Of a stretch of 64,000 nt of DNA, positions 11,221-24,100 are shown in pieces. The notes below the pieces were generated by a model, which worked only from the letters and a program-made list of their open reading frames with translations, had not been told where the DNA came from and searched no databases. Numbering within the stretch: the first letter of the stretch is position 1; every line of letters begins with the position of its first letter. Position numbers and translations under genes: made by a program. Origin of the DNA: Sphagnum magellanicum (taxonomy: Eukaryota > Streptophyta > Sphagnopsida > Sphagnales > Sphagnaceae); the NCBI GenBank assembly GCA_021904315.1, contig CM038913.1, positions 5,083,958 through 5,147,957 of the forward strand. The letters run 5' to 3'.

Positions 11221-14046
11221 TTCTTTTGCCTTCCGTGATGATGCAAATGCAGGGAAGATTTCTTTCGGGAAAAAAACCACAACAACAACAATCAGCTGCT
11301 GAAAGCCAGCCAGAGAATGGTTCTTTCTTTCTTTCTCGTGTCCAAAAATGAAGAACCAAGACTCATGCAGGAGATGAGCACTTGATCAGGGACATCATCA
11401 CAAGTATTCACTCTCGTATTTCGCTCACAAACCGCATTCAACCCTAAAAATTTGAAAGGAGTCCCAGGAGGCCCGATACCCAACACCCATTTCTCTAGAT
11501 TTTTTGCTGGATTCGGAGCTAGTGGGTTAGGGTTTTCCGACGAGCGTTTTGCAGTTGAGGATTGTTGATAGTCGATAGGTACCCAGAACTCCTCACAGCA
11601 GCAGCGGCAGCTGAGGAACAACAGCAAGAGAGGCTCAGGCTTGCATTTGAAGCCATGCTGCGCTTACACTACTAGCATTGCTCTAGAACCTTCGACGAGT
11701 CTGTCTGTCTGTCTATGTGTTCTGTTCTCTTGTGGTCCATCATCATCATCTGCTGTTGTTGTGTTTGTTGGCAGTTTTGTCTCTTGGAGCAGTGTGCTGC
11801 AGAACGCTGTGTTGTTGTTTTCCACTTCTTTCAATCCTCTAGTATCTCCAGTTTATAATGCAAAATGTTTTGTGATGTTTTTCCTCCTCTCCTGCAATTG
11901 TATAACTCCGAGACACAACACTCTGCAGATTGAGGAGGAGAGGTTGATTACAAAAGACTATTGCATGCCACCAAGACCTCTTCATATCATCAACCCATAG
12001 CTCTGGAACAGGTTATATGCTGCATCAGGAATCTAGCCTGCTACACATTGGAATGCTCATGGTGGAATGGGATTATGCAACAGAAGGAGAGTTACGGATC
12101 AAGTTTCAGAGGGTCATGGTGGCAGGCAAACATCATGCATGGGGACTAAGAAGAGGTGAGGAACAAAACAAACATGGCGCAACAACAAAAAAACACAGAA
12201 GCCAACAACCTGCGCTGCAGATTGTAAGGTGAATCTGGAAAACAACAATCTCCTTCTGTGAAACCCTCATTGATCAACAAGCATCACACAAAACAAGGTA
12301 TGATTTGTGCATTCGGAATGGTAAAACGACGGCTGATGTTTGGGGGGGGGAGAGGATTCAAGCAACAAGGCATTCTTCATATCAGATGGTGCACATCAGA
12401 ATGAGAATCTTTACTCTCATGAATAGAATCTATCCACACCCACTATTGGGAGGGAACTGATGAAGCCAGTGGGTAGTAGTCATGGCAGCTTGTTGCTGCT
12501 GCTAAACTCCTGATGAAGGTAATGATGATGATGATCTGAACACACTTTGTGAGCAACTCTCCTTTTAATGTCAAGGTCACACTCATTATGTTAGTGGGAG
12601 ATTTTTTTCCTCTGCAATCTCTTCAAAGTGTCTGCTGGGGAGATTTTTCTCCACAAATCTCACAGATTTGATAACCACCTGTAAGCAAAGTACTTGTAAC
12701 ATTTTCTGAGTCTGTGTACATTTGTTATATGTAACCCTTTCCATGACCCATTGTGGTGGTGGTGACATTATTATAGAGGAAGGAAGGCAGCAATAGAAAT
12801 TATTTTCACCTTCTTTCTGTAGAGAAGAAGTTCTTATCATCGTCTGCAGAAGCAGATTGCGGTGCCACTATATTCATATTGCTTTGAGGACAGCAACACC
12901 ACCCATTTTGAAGGGAGCATCAAGTACCCAATTGTAAGAGATTGTGAAAAATTAGATCATGACCTTGTTCTGATGATGATGAACACCCGAAGAAAGGTGG
13001 TTTTGTGTGAGAAACTGGTGAGCATCATCATCACCATTTGATGTGTTTCTGTTTTAGCAGAAAGAAGTCTGTTGTCCACAACATTTCATTACCGAGCTGG
13101 ATCCCAATTCCCAGATCTTTGTTTTGCAATCTATTCTTCCATCTCCACATGATTAGTGTGGAACTCTTCTTGTTAGCAATGGAGCAAGAAAACTCCAAAT
13201 AGAAGCAATTTTGGTTTGCAGGAAACAGCATCATCTTCATCAACTGTCCTGCAGATGAAGCTGAGCATGGCTGCAAAGATCTATGATATTGCAGGTGCAG
13301 TGCTCTTCATTGTTGCAGAAATACTGTAAAGCTAAAGCTGCAAGAAGAGAAATCAATTTGATCATGTTTTTTTTTTATCTTCACTACTTTTCCATCATGC
13401 ATCTGCTCCGAATGTCCTCACATCATCTTACTTAGCATGTGCGCCATGCGCATTGCATAGCCAGCTTCCCTCCTTGTGCAGATGATTGTCACTTCAGCTA
13501 CCTCACAAAATTGAAAAGGGAAAGAATCCTTAGTGCTCGCAGTTATCAATGGAAAGCAACTAGCTACCTATCAGTGCAATAAGAAACAAGGCCTTAGCAA
13601 ATATCTGTCCAATAAGAAACAAGGCCCTACATCAGTGCCTATCCATCAGGCTGCTGTGACATCTCTGTAAGTGTGATCCCAGCAGCCTAATGGTTATTGT
13701 TGAGGAGGAGGCTTGTGAGATTTCCAGAGCTTCTCTTCTTTGGACGATTTGTGGCACAAGGGCCAATGGTGACGATGAGCGCCAAGGTGAGAAGGGAAGA
13801 GCCTAACGGTATCCACGGCCAGTTAGCAGACTCTACAAAAAAGTAAAAGCTACACAAGAGATATGATCTGAGAGGAAGCAACGAACGAGTCTGAAGAAAA
13901 GATCAGAATAATATTGCTTGGAACGAAGCTGAAGAAAATTCGAAGTTGTTCCTTTCCTTCGCGCAAGAAACAAATCTGAAGTTGCGTGTGAGCAGGAGTG
14001 GGATTTTGAGGAAGAATTCAAAGGAGAGAGAGAGAGAGAGCGCACA
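11221..14046. other. Divergent promoter region between ARMC6 and VHA-C
   Basis: This 2.8 kb region separates the start codons of the two divergent genes. A telo-box-like GTTAGGGTTT lies at 11526-11535, upstream of the ARMC6 start, as often seen in plant housekeeping promoters. A G8 run lies near 12343. A GA dinucleotide run at 14024-14040 ends 6 bases before the VHA-C ATG and is probably in its leader. No open frame in between (about 11640-13900) has a recognisable domain, and I see no RNA gene. Confidence 0.5.
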
Positions 14047-15632
14047 ATGGCAGCTTTGAAGTATATCCTGGTATCATTGCCTTTGTTGAATGGACAATCG
14101 GCGAACGCAACATGGAGCAATCTTTACCAGAGCGTCTCGAACATCGCCTTCGATATCCCGATTTACAAGGTGCGTTTCATCAGATGTCAGTAAGAAGCGT
14201 GCAAGAAGCTTCATTGCAACAATAATTTCATTTCGGTGCCTGAATTTGTTTCCATTTCTTCTTTCTCTTCATTCGTTGGTTTTGCTCGGCGGTTGCTTCT
14301 TGCGTAATCTTTCGCGGATGCGATGAGTTGTGGACTGACGAGACTTTTTGTCTTCTTCCCCGTGGCTGGATATCACAACAGTTCCAAATGCCTGATCTCC
14401 GCGTTGGAACATTGGATTCTCTGCTATCAATCGGCGACGATTTGACGAAGGTACGATACGTACATTTTGCAGTTTTGATCCTTGCTAAAGCTTCCACAAA
14501 ACTCGTGCAGTCAAGCTGCTGCTGGCTAACTCATCAGAGATTCCACATGCATGCAAGCTCGCTCTGTGATAATTGCATTGACGTGACTGATTTCGGGCTT
14601 GCTCTTGAGAGCAGCAGTGGTTAGACAACAATAATGGCTGATGAGCTTTTGCAAGAGTGGTGCAGACGAATGCATTTGTGGAGGGAGTAACATGCAAAAT
14701 CAGAAGGGAGATCGAAGAGATTGAACGTTTCACAGGATCGCAATCCTTGTCTCTCTGTGTCAATGGAGTTCCGGTTGAGATCTATTTCACCAGGTTAGCT
14801 GCAAGCTCTTCTTCTTGTATGTTGTTCCATCCAGGCTTTTGAGCTCTTCTTCAACCTCTTCTTCTTGCATTGTTCTACTTAGGCTTTGAGCTCTTCTTCC
14901 AAACTCTTCTTCTTGCAATTATTTTCCATTTAGGCTTGAGATCTTCTTCCAAGCTCTTCTTCTTGCTTACGGCTCCATTGTGTGCAGTCGAGTACACACA
15001 GCTGCAATGCTGGTTGATGAACTCAGAGGGTTTATATAAGAAACTTGAAGATCTTCTGCAGTACACAGAGTCATGATTGATTTTTGTGTTCCAGTCCAGG
15101 AACTTATTCTTGTTGTGCACAGTTTGTCTCTTACATACAATACTATTCTTTGTAGCAATCTGTAGCTTCAACACCTAGTTTTGCTCTCATCTGGATGTGC
15201 AGGTTTAGCTGGGATGAAGCAAAGTACCCTGTGATGGCACCAATAAGAGAAATTGTCAATACCATTCAGGAATCTGTGGCCAAGCTTGACATTGATTTCA
15301 AGGTTTTGTTACCATCCCTTGTGCTGATTTGAAAAAGTCTTATCCATCATACTCGCTCAGAATTGCAACCCAGTAGTGGAAGTGAGATCCTTGTCCTCGT
15401 CCTCATCCTCCTCCTCCTCATCCTCCTCCTCCTATGGTAGCAGCTTCTTCTTCACAAAACACTAAAGTTCATGAGGTTGGTACTCTGCAGGTCAGAGTAG
15501 CAGAATATACTAATGCTAAAAATCAATTGAGCAATATTCTCCGACAGCAAACTGGCAGGTGTATAAAAAAAACCCACTTGCATCAAGAAATCTGTTACTA
15601 CATTCTCAGTTTTCTGTAATGAGAAATTGATG

Positions 15633-15673
<41 letters not shown>

Positions 15674-18074
15674 AGCTTTCAGAGTTTTCAGAGAAGTTGG
15701 GGAGGAGGCTGAACCTTGTTGGGAGAAGGAACAGTCTGTTGGTGCGGAATCTGTCATCCCTGGTGCGAGCTGAGGACATTGTGAGCTCGGAGCATCTGAC
15801 AACACTGCTGGTTGTAGTATCCAAGTCTCAGCAGAAGGATTGGATGGCAAAATACGAGAGACTTTCAACATTTGTGGTAAGTGTGGTTGCTATTGTTATG
15901 CAGCAGGAGATCTGTTATTACTGTTGTTGTTGCTGCTAACCCCATCAGACATGAGATTAAGATCACTGGATGATTACCAGTCAGTGCACATGGGGTAACC
16001 CAAGGAGTCCAAAGCCTTAAAGAAGAACTAATGCCACAGGGAAGATTTGTGCATGATTGTTGGAAGCATGTCCATCTATGCTCTGAAGAGGCAAGTCACA
16101 GTTTGGTCGTGCCTGCTGGCAAGTTTATGGAGTATGAATTTATCACATACAGATTGTATCAAATAATCCAGCTTTGGTGTATTGCTGCATTGGAAGGTCC
16201 CAAAGTCTTCAAGGAAGCTGCATGAGGATAATGATTATGCACTATACAATGTCACCCTCTTTCGAAACGTGACTGAGATCTTTAAGGCTGCTGCCCACAA
16301 TGAAGGATTCCAGGTTTGCCACTTTCCTTCTACCCTACCCTTACCAAATATATGCTGGAAAATTTGATCTTGGTGGTTGACAAAGAGCATTATGTCTTTC
16401 ACCTGTAGTACCCCTAAGGTGAATTTCAAGTATGTATTGGTGAAATTTGCTTTGCATTCTGTTGTGTTGGTGATATATGCTGTGCATTCTCTTGCTTTGT
16501 TGCTGTATTGAAACTTGTGCACAGGTCATCTTTATCTTTGCCAGTTCAAAACACATCAGATTTTAACTTCTTCTGTAAATTGTTTCAGTCAAATTAAATT
16601 CTGATTTTCATGAATGTTCAACCTTAATTGCTCTTTCCTGTGTAAGAATTTGCTCTGTCAACTTACACACTTGAGCTCACTCACTCAGTGATTGCATTTG
16701 GTTTTTGTGAACAATCACAACCAGGTCCGGGAATTTGAGTTTGATCCAACAGCAATGGGTCAACAACTAGAAGAGCTAGAGCGTCTGCAATGTGATAAAG
16801 ACCATTTGCACAAAATTCTACAACAGTGGTGTTATGCCAGCTATGGAGAGGTTACTCATCCCCTTTCAAATGTTTTGTCCAACATCAAAGACTTATGCTT
16901 GAGCATCTAGCCAATACCTTTGTGTTGGGGCTTGTGCAATGGGGGTCACTGGGTCAATCAGTTATCTAAGTTCTTGGGGCAGAAATTGAGCAGATTGTCC
17001 ACTTTGAGCTGAATCTTGAGGTAGCATTATCTAGTTACCCAGGTCACCCAGGGGGTTATAAGATCTATTATAAGTTTATCCTCGTTCCACACACTGTCAT
17101 CTATTCCAATTATGCTTGTCAGCCCAGGTGAGACATAGAAGCATGAATTGATACAGATACACATGGAAGGCACAATTCAATTTTGATTTCCATTGTGTTG
17201 AAAGTATTGACAACAGTTAGGCTCTCAAGAAATACAAGTCATCTGAGTCATGAACTTAGGATCTGACTTGCAAGTCATTGGAAGGAGCCATTTTGGTAGT
17301 TTACTGAAAGGGATGTGATTGATATGTGATTGTTTCATGCAGGTTTTTAGTGCATGGATACATATCTGCACAATTCAGCTTTTTTCTGAGAGCATTCTAA
17401 GATATGGATTGCCACCGACATTTCTAGTAAATACAGTGCCCTGAAGGAAACTCCTGACCACTTTCTGTATCTATTGTGACTAAGGTTTGCTTTGTTTCCT
17501 TTTAAATGGTTTAATGATTTGAGCTCCATTGATCTCTAGGCTGCTGTGCTTGCACCCAAAGGTAAGGATGAACAAAAAGTACGTCGAATTTTGGATCAGC
17601 TTTCAGGCAGAGCAAATAGGTGCAAATTCATCACATTCACCCACTCCCAAGATCAAGTTTTGAAATTCCTACTGACAGATTGCAGCCTTCAAGCTTTTCA
17701 CCATGCAATGCAATGGATTGTAACACATTGCATTGTATAGATTGTTGACGTGTGTTTTTGTGTAGTAGGAATCTTCAAGGGTGCACATCTTTGTTCACCT
17801 TTCGAGGGATTAATTTCTTGGACCGTTGTTGGATGTTCCTCACATATCCACATGTTGGGAAAGTCATTTGTTGTATTTTGTTTCTGTGACATACAACGAA
17901 ATGATTTTATTAGGGCATCTTATTTGAAGAGAAATTATTCCTGATGAATGGTGGTGAAAATGGTGCAGCACGTTTTGGACTAATGAGGAAGATGATCTAG
18001 CTATGGTGACTCTAATTGGGGGCGAAAGTGCTGTCTATCCATACGTATCACTCACAGTCAACTTACCAACATAA
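14047..18074 (+). CDS. VHA-C: V-type proton ATPase subunit C (380 aa, 11 exons)
   Basis: Exons are 14047-14169, 14382-14450, 14666-14793, 15203-15302, 15491-15558, 15735-15876, 16197-16313, 16725-16850, 17343-17426, 17540-17619 and 17969-18074. All phases agree and the product is 380 aa, against about 375 for Arabidopsis VHA-C (DET3). Subunit C is the stalk protein that joins the V1 sector to the membrane V0 sector and controls their assembly at the vacuole and endomembranes. Diagnostic runs in order are MPDLRVGTLDSLLSIGDDL, VNGVPVEIYFTRFSWDEAKY, LVRAEDIVSSEHLTTLL, QQKDWMAKYERL, DNDYALYNVTLF, QWCYASYGE, ESILRYGLPPTF, and the end PYVSLTVNLPT. Exon 6 must begin at 15735, because the acceptors just after the CT run are out of phase. 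The ATG at 14047 gives the expected N-terminus (YILVSLPL). Confidence 0.97.
15635..15671 (+). repeat. (CT)18 microsatellite in VHA-C intron 5
   Basis: A perfect CT run lies 63 bases upstream of the exon 6 acceptor and is followed directly by several AG dinucleotides at 15673-15693, which look like a strong but out-of-frame acceptor. Confidence 0.95.
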
Positions 18075-19778
18075 GAAGACTCCAAAGTTCCAACGGCATT
18101 GTCAAAACCAATTTGGCATTTGTAAAGAATTTCCTGCCTTTGAAACTTTGTATGAGTTGTTGTGCAACATGATGGCAATGGCAATGTGCAAGAAGTAACA
18201 AAAGGCAAGTTGGCACTATTCAAGGGAACTCAAGCTTTCATGATGCCAAGAGGTAAGCAATCTCTAAAAGAGCCCAGCCTCGGACAAACTTCTCATTTCT
18301 TTTAACCTTGTTCATGAGGAAATCTGCCATTTATAGGGAATGTAATTTTTGGTCATAGGAGTTTATGAGAGAGATAAGAAGGTAGCTCCATAGGAGGGAA
18401 CCTTGATCATGATGTTCATGTGCGGTTTGAATGAAAGCTTTGGAGTCAAATGAACAATCTTGTCTAGGTTGTTATAACTAGAGTTCAACCATTCAACCAC
18501 ATCTAGACCTAGGCACTTCCTACGTCATCACATGTAATAGCACTTTTCTAGAAAAACTATAGCTCACAATTAATGCTAAGGATCCTTACTAATGGACCTA
18601 CTTAAGGAATTTGGAAAAGAAAAACCCTAGTTGCAAAAGTTTATTTCAATGATTGTCAGGATTGTATCAATTTCAAATCTTTTTAAGGTAGGGTTAATGA
18701 GTAAATGCATTGGTTACATAACTTGTGTTTTTGAATATTTCATAATCAAATAGATTCGATTCAAATTATTCCAAATGTTCCAATACTACATTAAAAACAT
18801 TGTCATATAAATAACCATATTAATTATTTTCAACATTAATTTAATTTTTGATCCTAAGACGTGGTTACATGTGAAGTGGTAGATGTTATTGGGTTTGCAT
18901 TTGCATCTTACCATCATTTAAGAGACCAACTTGATCATGAAAATCAATGTTATTTTGTCAAATATGCAAGGAGATGAAACACTTAGATAGGTTCACAAGT
19001 TGGTAACCAAGGTTGAAGAGGAGCAAGTTAATGTTAATATTTTATGCATTAATGTTCAAGGAAATGCATGGAGTTGATCGAATTTGTAGTAATGCCTTAA
19101 TGAAACTCATATTGACTTCTACATCATGGGATGAAGATGCTTCATGAATATATTCAAAACTTGCCTTTTTGATGATGTTATTGTTAGAGTTTGAAATGAT
19201 AAAATGAAGATTTTATTGTGAATGATTAAAATGAATGTTTTCATATATTTTTATCCAAAAGTGGACAAGACAATCTTATCCAAAAGCCTTTAAGCTATTT
19301 AAATTATTAAAGAGACTTGCAGGTGAGAATTTCACGAGAGATTAGTGCCTTGTGTTTGCTAAAAACACTAGGTGCAATCAAAAACATGGGGTGAAGATGA
19401 GACAAAAGAAAAAAAAACAAGGCAAAATTTGAAAATGTATTGAAATCCCAAGTTTCACATGATTTTTTGGTATTTTTGATCATGTGCAATGTTTGAAATA
19501 AGTGACAATCGGGAAAGAAAGCTAAAAGTAAGAAGCTCCTTGTGATTTGGGCATGAAAAGGGAAGGAATGAATTATGAATACATTTGAAAGGGAGGGTTT
19601 GAGAAACAATTTTGTGAATTAGAAAGAGGTTGCATCAAAAGAAGAGGGTTTGTGAACATTAAAAGGAGGTTGGGCCCTTTTTTAACATCAAGAGAGGTCA
19701 AGTTTTGTGACCATTTGAAAAAGATCAGGTTTTTTTATGAGCACCAAGAGGTTGGGATTTGTGGTGAGCATTGGAAAA

Positions 19779-19850
19779 GGTTGTGTGCTTGAAAAAGGTT
19801 GTGTGCTTGAAAAAGGTTGTGCACTTGAAGGAAGTTACATGCTTGAAAGA
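19779..19850. repeat. 18-bp tandem repeat, 4 units
   Basis: Units start at 19779, 19797, 19815 and 19833 and follow GGTTGTGTGCTTGAAAAA. The first two are identical and the last two diverged. Confidence 0.85.
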
Positions 19851-20769
19851 GGTTGATTGGTAAGCATTGACAAACATCTTGAAGGTATTAGAAGTTGCAT
19901 AGGTTAAGTGTGGATTTGGGCAATGTGTATTTGCAAGTGAGGCGGAAGCCTTTTAAAGCCATGGCCATAATAGCGAAACCTTTGTGTCAATATGAGGACA
20001 TCTTTTATGACTATTTGAAAAATTTCATCATTTGGCGAACTTCATATTATGTGTGTGATCTTTTTCCACCTTTGTGTGATCTCTTTCCATTCTTTATTGC
20101 AAGGTTTGTGGGTTCATGCAAACTTTAGCTAAAAGAAAGCTCAATCCTACAAGAAAGTTCCTTCATACCTTCCTATGTAAAAAAAACTTTCATCAAAATC
20201 TCATATACCCATGTATACCCAAGACCCTGACCAATTGATCATAAGTTTTATCTCCAACAAATTGCCACTAGTTGTACCCCAAGGCAGTTGCTCCAATTGC
20301 ACTTTGGATATAAATTTCAATGCTTGAAGATTTGTTTGCAACCCATTGACATAGTTTACCACATTTTTTATGACTTAGATTTTGATTATTTTAATGCCAC
20401 TTGCAGTGGCTTACAAATCCCATAGTAGATCCATGTTGTATTTATGACATTCATTTTGAAAATTTTGAACATGCATAAATTGTGTATAGATTTGAATTGA
20501 ATTTATTTCAATTTGTATTTGATTTCAATTAGGTTGCTTTGAATTTTGTTGAATTGAGTTGTTTCCAACTCTACCTAAAGTGCTCTACAAAATTTGCCAC
20601 TCTCTCCTAACCATTCTAAACCCTTTCAATCTCTCTCTAACCTTCCCTTGCTATTTCTTTATTTCTATCATTTTGTCTATATCTACCCAAACCTTTTCAA
20701 TCTTTCTCTCACCCTTTCACACTTCCTCTAATAAGCTATTAACCTTTATTAATTTGTATAAGCCCTATA

Positions 20770-21150
20770 CAAGCATCTAACAAACATGCACCCCCCTTAT
20801 TAGACCTCTAATGACCTAATATCGAGACATATAGGCCTTTAATGATCATTAATTGTTTATATAGGCCTTACACAAGCTTTTAACAAACTTACACCCCCAT
20901 TATTAGACCTCTAATGACTTACAATGGCTTGTATATGGCTTGCATAAGCTTCTAACAAACCTTTCACGACCTGAAATGCTTTGTATAGGCCTTGTATAGG
21001 CCCTATACAACCCTCCAATAGATTCACACCTTCCTTTTTAAGCCTCTAATGATTTCATACATGTTTGTACATACCTCTAATAACCTACATAGAGCTTGAA
21101 TAGACCTCTTATAAGCCTACCACTCCTTTAATGACCTATATATACTTTTA
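20770..21150. repeat. Degenerate repeat family built on CCTCTAATGACCT / ATAGGCCTTA
   Basis: Short phrases such as AGACCTCTAATGACCTA, TATAGGCCTTACACAAGC and TTCTAACAAAC recur at irregular spacing at least six times, often with loss or gain of a few bases. It appears to be an old, decayed tandem array. Confidence 0.55.
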
Positions 21151-24100
21151 AATGACCATGTACAGACTTCATTCACTAGATTTTTCAATCATTAGATTTG
21201 TAAGCAATTGGATTTTCAATCACAAAATTTGTAACTCATTGTTTTTTCCACTCATTGGATTTGTAACTCATTAAACTTTTCACTAGATTCATCCATTAAA
21301 AATTTCAACACTAGATTTTTCATTCATTGGAGTTTTATGGGATTTAGGGTTTAGGGTTAGTCTTTAAATTAAACAATAATAATTTTCAATCCTTATAGTC
21401 ATGGGAATTTTCACTCTTTGGATTTTTTAGTCATTCTTAAAAAATTTAAACTTCTTTGAACCCTTTTTTAGACTTTTCAACTTCTTTTGATTTTTAATTT
21501 TTAAATTTATTTTTCTTCTTGTAGGTATGGGTGGGTATAAATTTGAACTAAATTTCATGACACAAAAGAGTGATTTCAAAGTCCTAACCAACCAAAGACC
21601 CACAAAGGTTTTTCATTAAAAGAGAGGCTAAAGGTGGATTTGTGGATTCCTTGCACGTTAACTACATTGCCAATTCTTACCATCATCATTTTATGTTCTA
21701 CAATTGGGACAAAAAAATGTGACACAACTTATGCCTAGCTACATTTAGAAATATGTGTACTAAGATTATAAGCTACAATTCCCAAATTTAACATTTCAAA
21801 AAGAAAGCTCAAAGATGGATTGTGAGATATTTTGAATGAATTGAAGATAAACGTGACAAATGAAGAAGGTGAAGAGAGGGCAAGGTTGCAAAATGATGAA
21901 GTTTTGGCATGCCTTAAAACAATAGATGGACATGTACCACAAAATATAATCAAAAGGTGGTAACTTTGATAAATGGTACAAAAAGTCTTTCATTTCATTT
22001 TTCTCCTAGCCTTAATCTTATGTCCAATGAAACAAATGGGCCATCATTAGTATATGTTGTTACATCTACACCAACATTTACAAATACACTTATGGAAGGG
22101 CCAATGAACAAGTATGAAATGTTGCAATCACTATCTAAAAGCCTTGCTACTATCATTAACAAATTCAAGACTAAGGTTCCTAATCAAGATGCTCTATTAT
22201 TTAAAGAAAAGGTAAATTTTAAACTAAAAAAAGAAAAAAAAGCTTTTGAAATAGGCAAGTTTGAAGGCAACTTTTTAAAAATGCCAAATGATTACAAATG
22301 TAAAATTCATAGATAAGATTTTAAAAACTATTAAACTTGTAATTAATAGTCATCATTCCAACCATGTTTTGTTGGGTCATCCAAATGCTTGTTAATAATT
22401 TCAAACATGAAATTTTAGCAACACGTATGTAAACAATTAATCAATAGTGCAATTACAATGAATAAATGATTGTATTTTTCTTTCATAAAATCAAAATGTT
22501 TCATCAACATTTTCCATTTACATTTGAATTTTCCAATTCCCCATTCCACCCTAACTTTTAATCTTGCTACATGCATTTTTTTTACACTTTTAACACAAAT
22601 CAACTCTAAGCATTAACTCCCATTTCCCAAGCCAATGCATCACAAACATCTCCTCACCTATGTACCTAGACAACAAGTACTTGTTTATGTGCACAAAATA
22701 CTAATGTTAATTCTTGTAGATGTTTGACCAATACAAAATGTTAATGTCATGCTATGATCTTATGTACTTGAGGTCCAAATAAATGAACCTAGGGTGGTCC
22801 ATCACCATTGTTATCCATGTAATACATTTGTTTTAAACCAACTCCTATGGGCATGATTATTTTAATGCTTGTGGATTTTGATGAAAGTTCCATTAATAAA
22901 TTCAATTCATCCTTGGAACAACAAAATATGTGTAGTCAATATCTATTGTCAACAATGGATGAATTGATGCAAGATGGAATAAGTATTATTATCATTTCTT
23001 GCATTTCTATTATAATTCCAAAAGAAAATGTCATACATAATAACATTATGGTACTTTTTATATAGGATGATTAATCAAATGTTTTGTGGACAATTTGGAT
23101 AATTGTTGAAGAATTTATTGGCACTCCTTTGTAGACTTTGCATGATGAATAATGGTTAGGACCACAAATTACATTAGCTTTTGAAACTTTTTCATATCGA
23201 AATTGGTGAGGGTTTTAAACAAATTTGGAATAGCTCACATGATCATTAAGATGTTTTGCTCACATATCTCAAGATCAACTAATTGCCCACCTCTTTCTTC
23301 CAATTCCACAAACATGAAATACTTTCAAGTTTGATATAAGCAATTGTGATTTGCATTGCACTCCAATTTCTATCTCAATTTCATCAAGCAATTCAGTGAT
23401 GTTAATTGAGGAGTTTAAGTTAAGACCTAAAAAAAACTCCATAGATTTATAGTGAAAAAGAATCAAGCGCAATGGGCCTCCAAAAAAAAGAAATAGGGTT
23501 CCCAAAAAAAAAATTTAACACTCCCAAACAAAATGAAAGGCTCGAAAATCCCAAGTGGAACAAAATTGTAAAAGGAGGGAGAGGAACAAAAACCCTTCCA
23601 TATATATAATATCACTCACACAAAACCTAAGAATAAAAAATTTCCCCCAATCCCCACACTCTAAAAAAATAAAAATTTGAACCCCCACCCCAACCCAAAA
23701 ATTTAGAAAACTTGCCTTAAATCCAAGCATTCCTTAAACCTCCACAAAAAAAAAAAAAGGGGGGGGGGGTTTGAACCCACCCACAACCCTCTAAACAAAA
23801 GGGCAAAAAAACATGCAGCCCCTCCCCCCATGCACACTCTAGAAGCCTAAGGTTGTTTGGCCAACCTTACTTAATTTTCACCAAAATGAGCTTATGCAAC
23901 AAGTTTATTTCTTACATCCTAATATATGTTCCTTTCACTTTGTCCCATGAACATTATTACTTCTTATCTTTATTTTTTTAAAACAAGCTTTTTATTCTAC
24001 TTCACTTAGCTTTATTCCTAATACCATATTTACCTTTGATGGTTTCAGCACAAATTCAATTGTTTTTAATTTTTGTCAAAATTTTCAAGAAATATTAGTT

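Noticed and set aside
15606..15734. VHA-C exon 6 extended upstream to the CT run
   Set aside because: Every AG between 15673 and 15696 is out of phase with exon 5; 15734 is in phase and gives the conserved QTG-S-L-LVRNLSS run.
21340..21358. Interstitial telomere repeat TTTAGGG
   Set aside because: Only about two to three units; such short runs occur by chance and in telo-boxes.
21957..22316. 119-codon open frame as a gene or transposon capsid remnant
   Set aside because: Lys/Asn/Ser-rich composition reflects AT-rich DNA; no recognisable motif and no neighbouring element ends.
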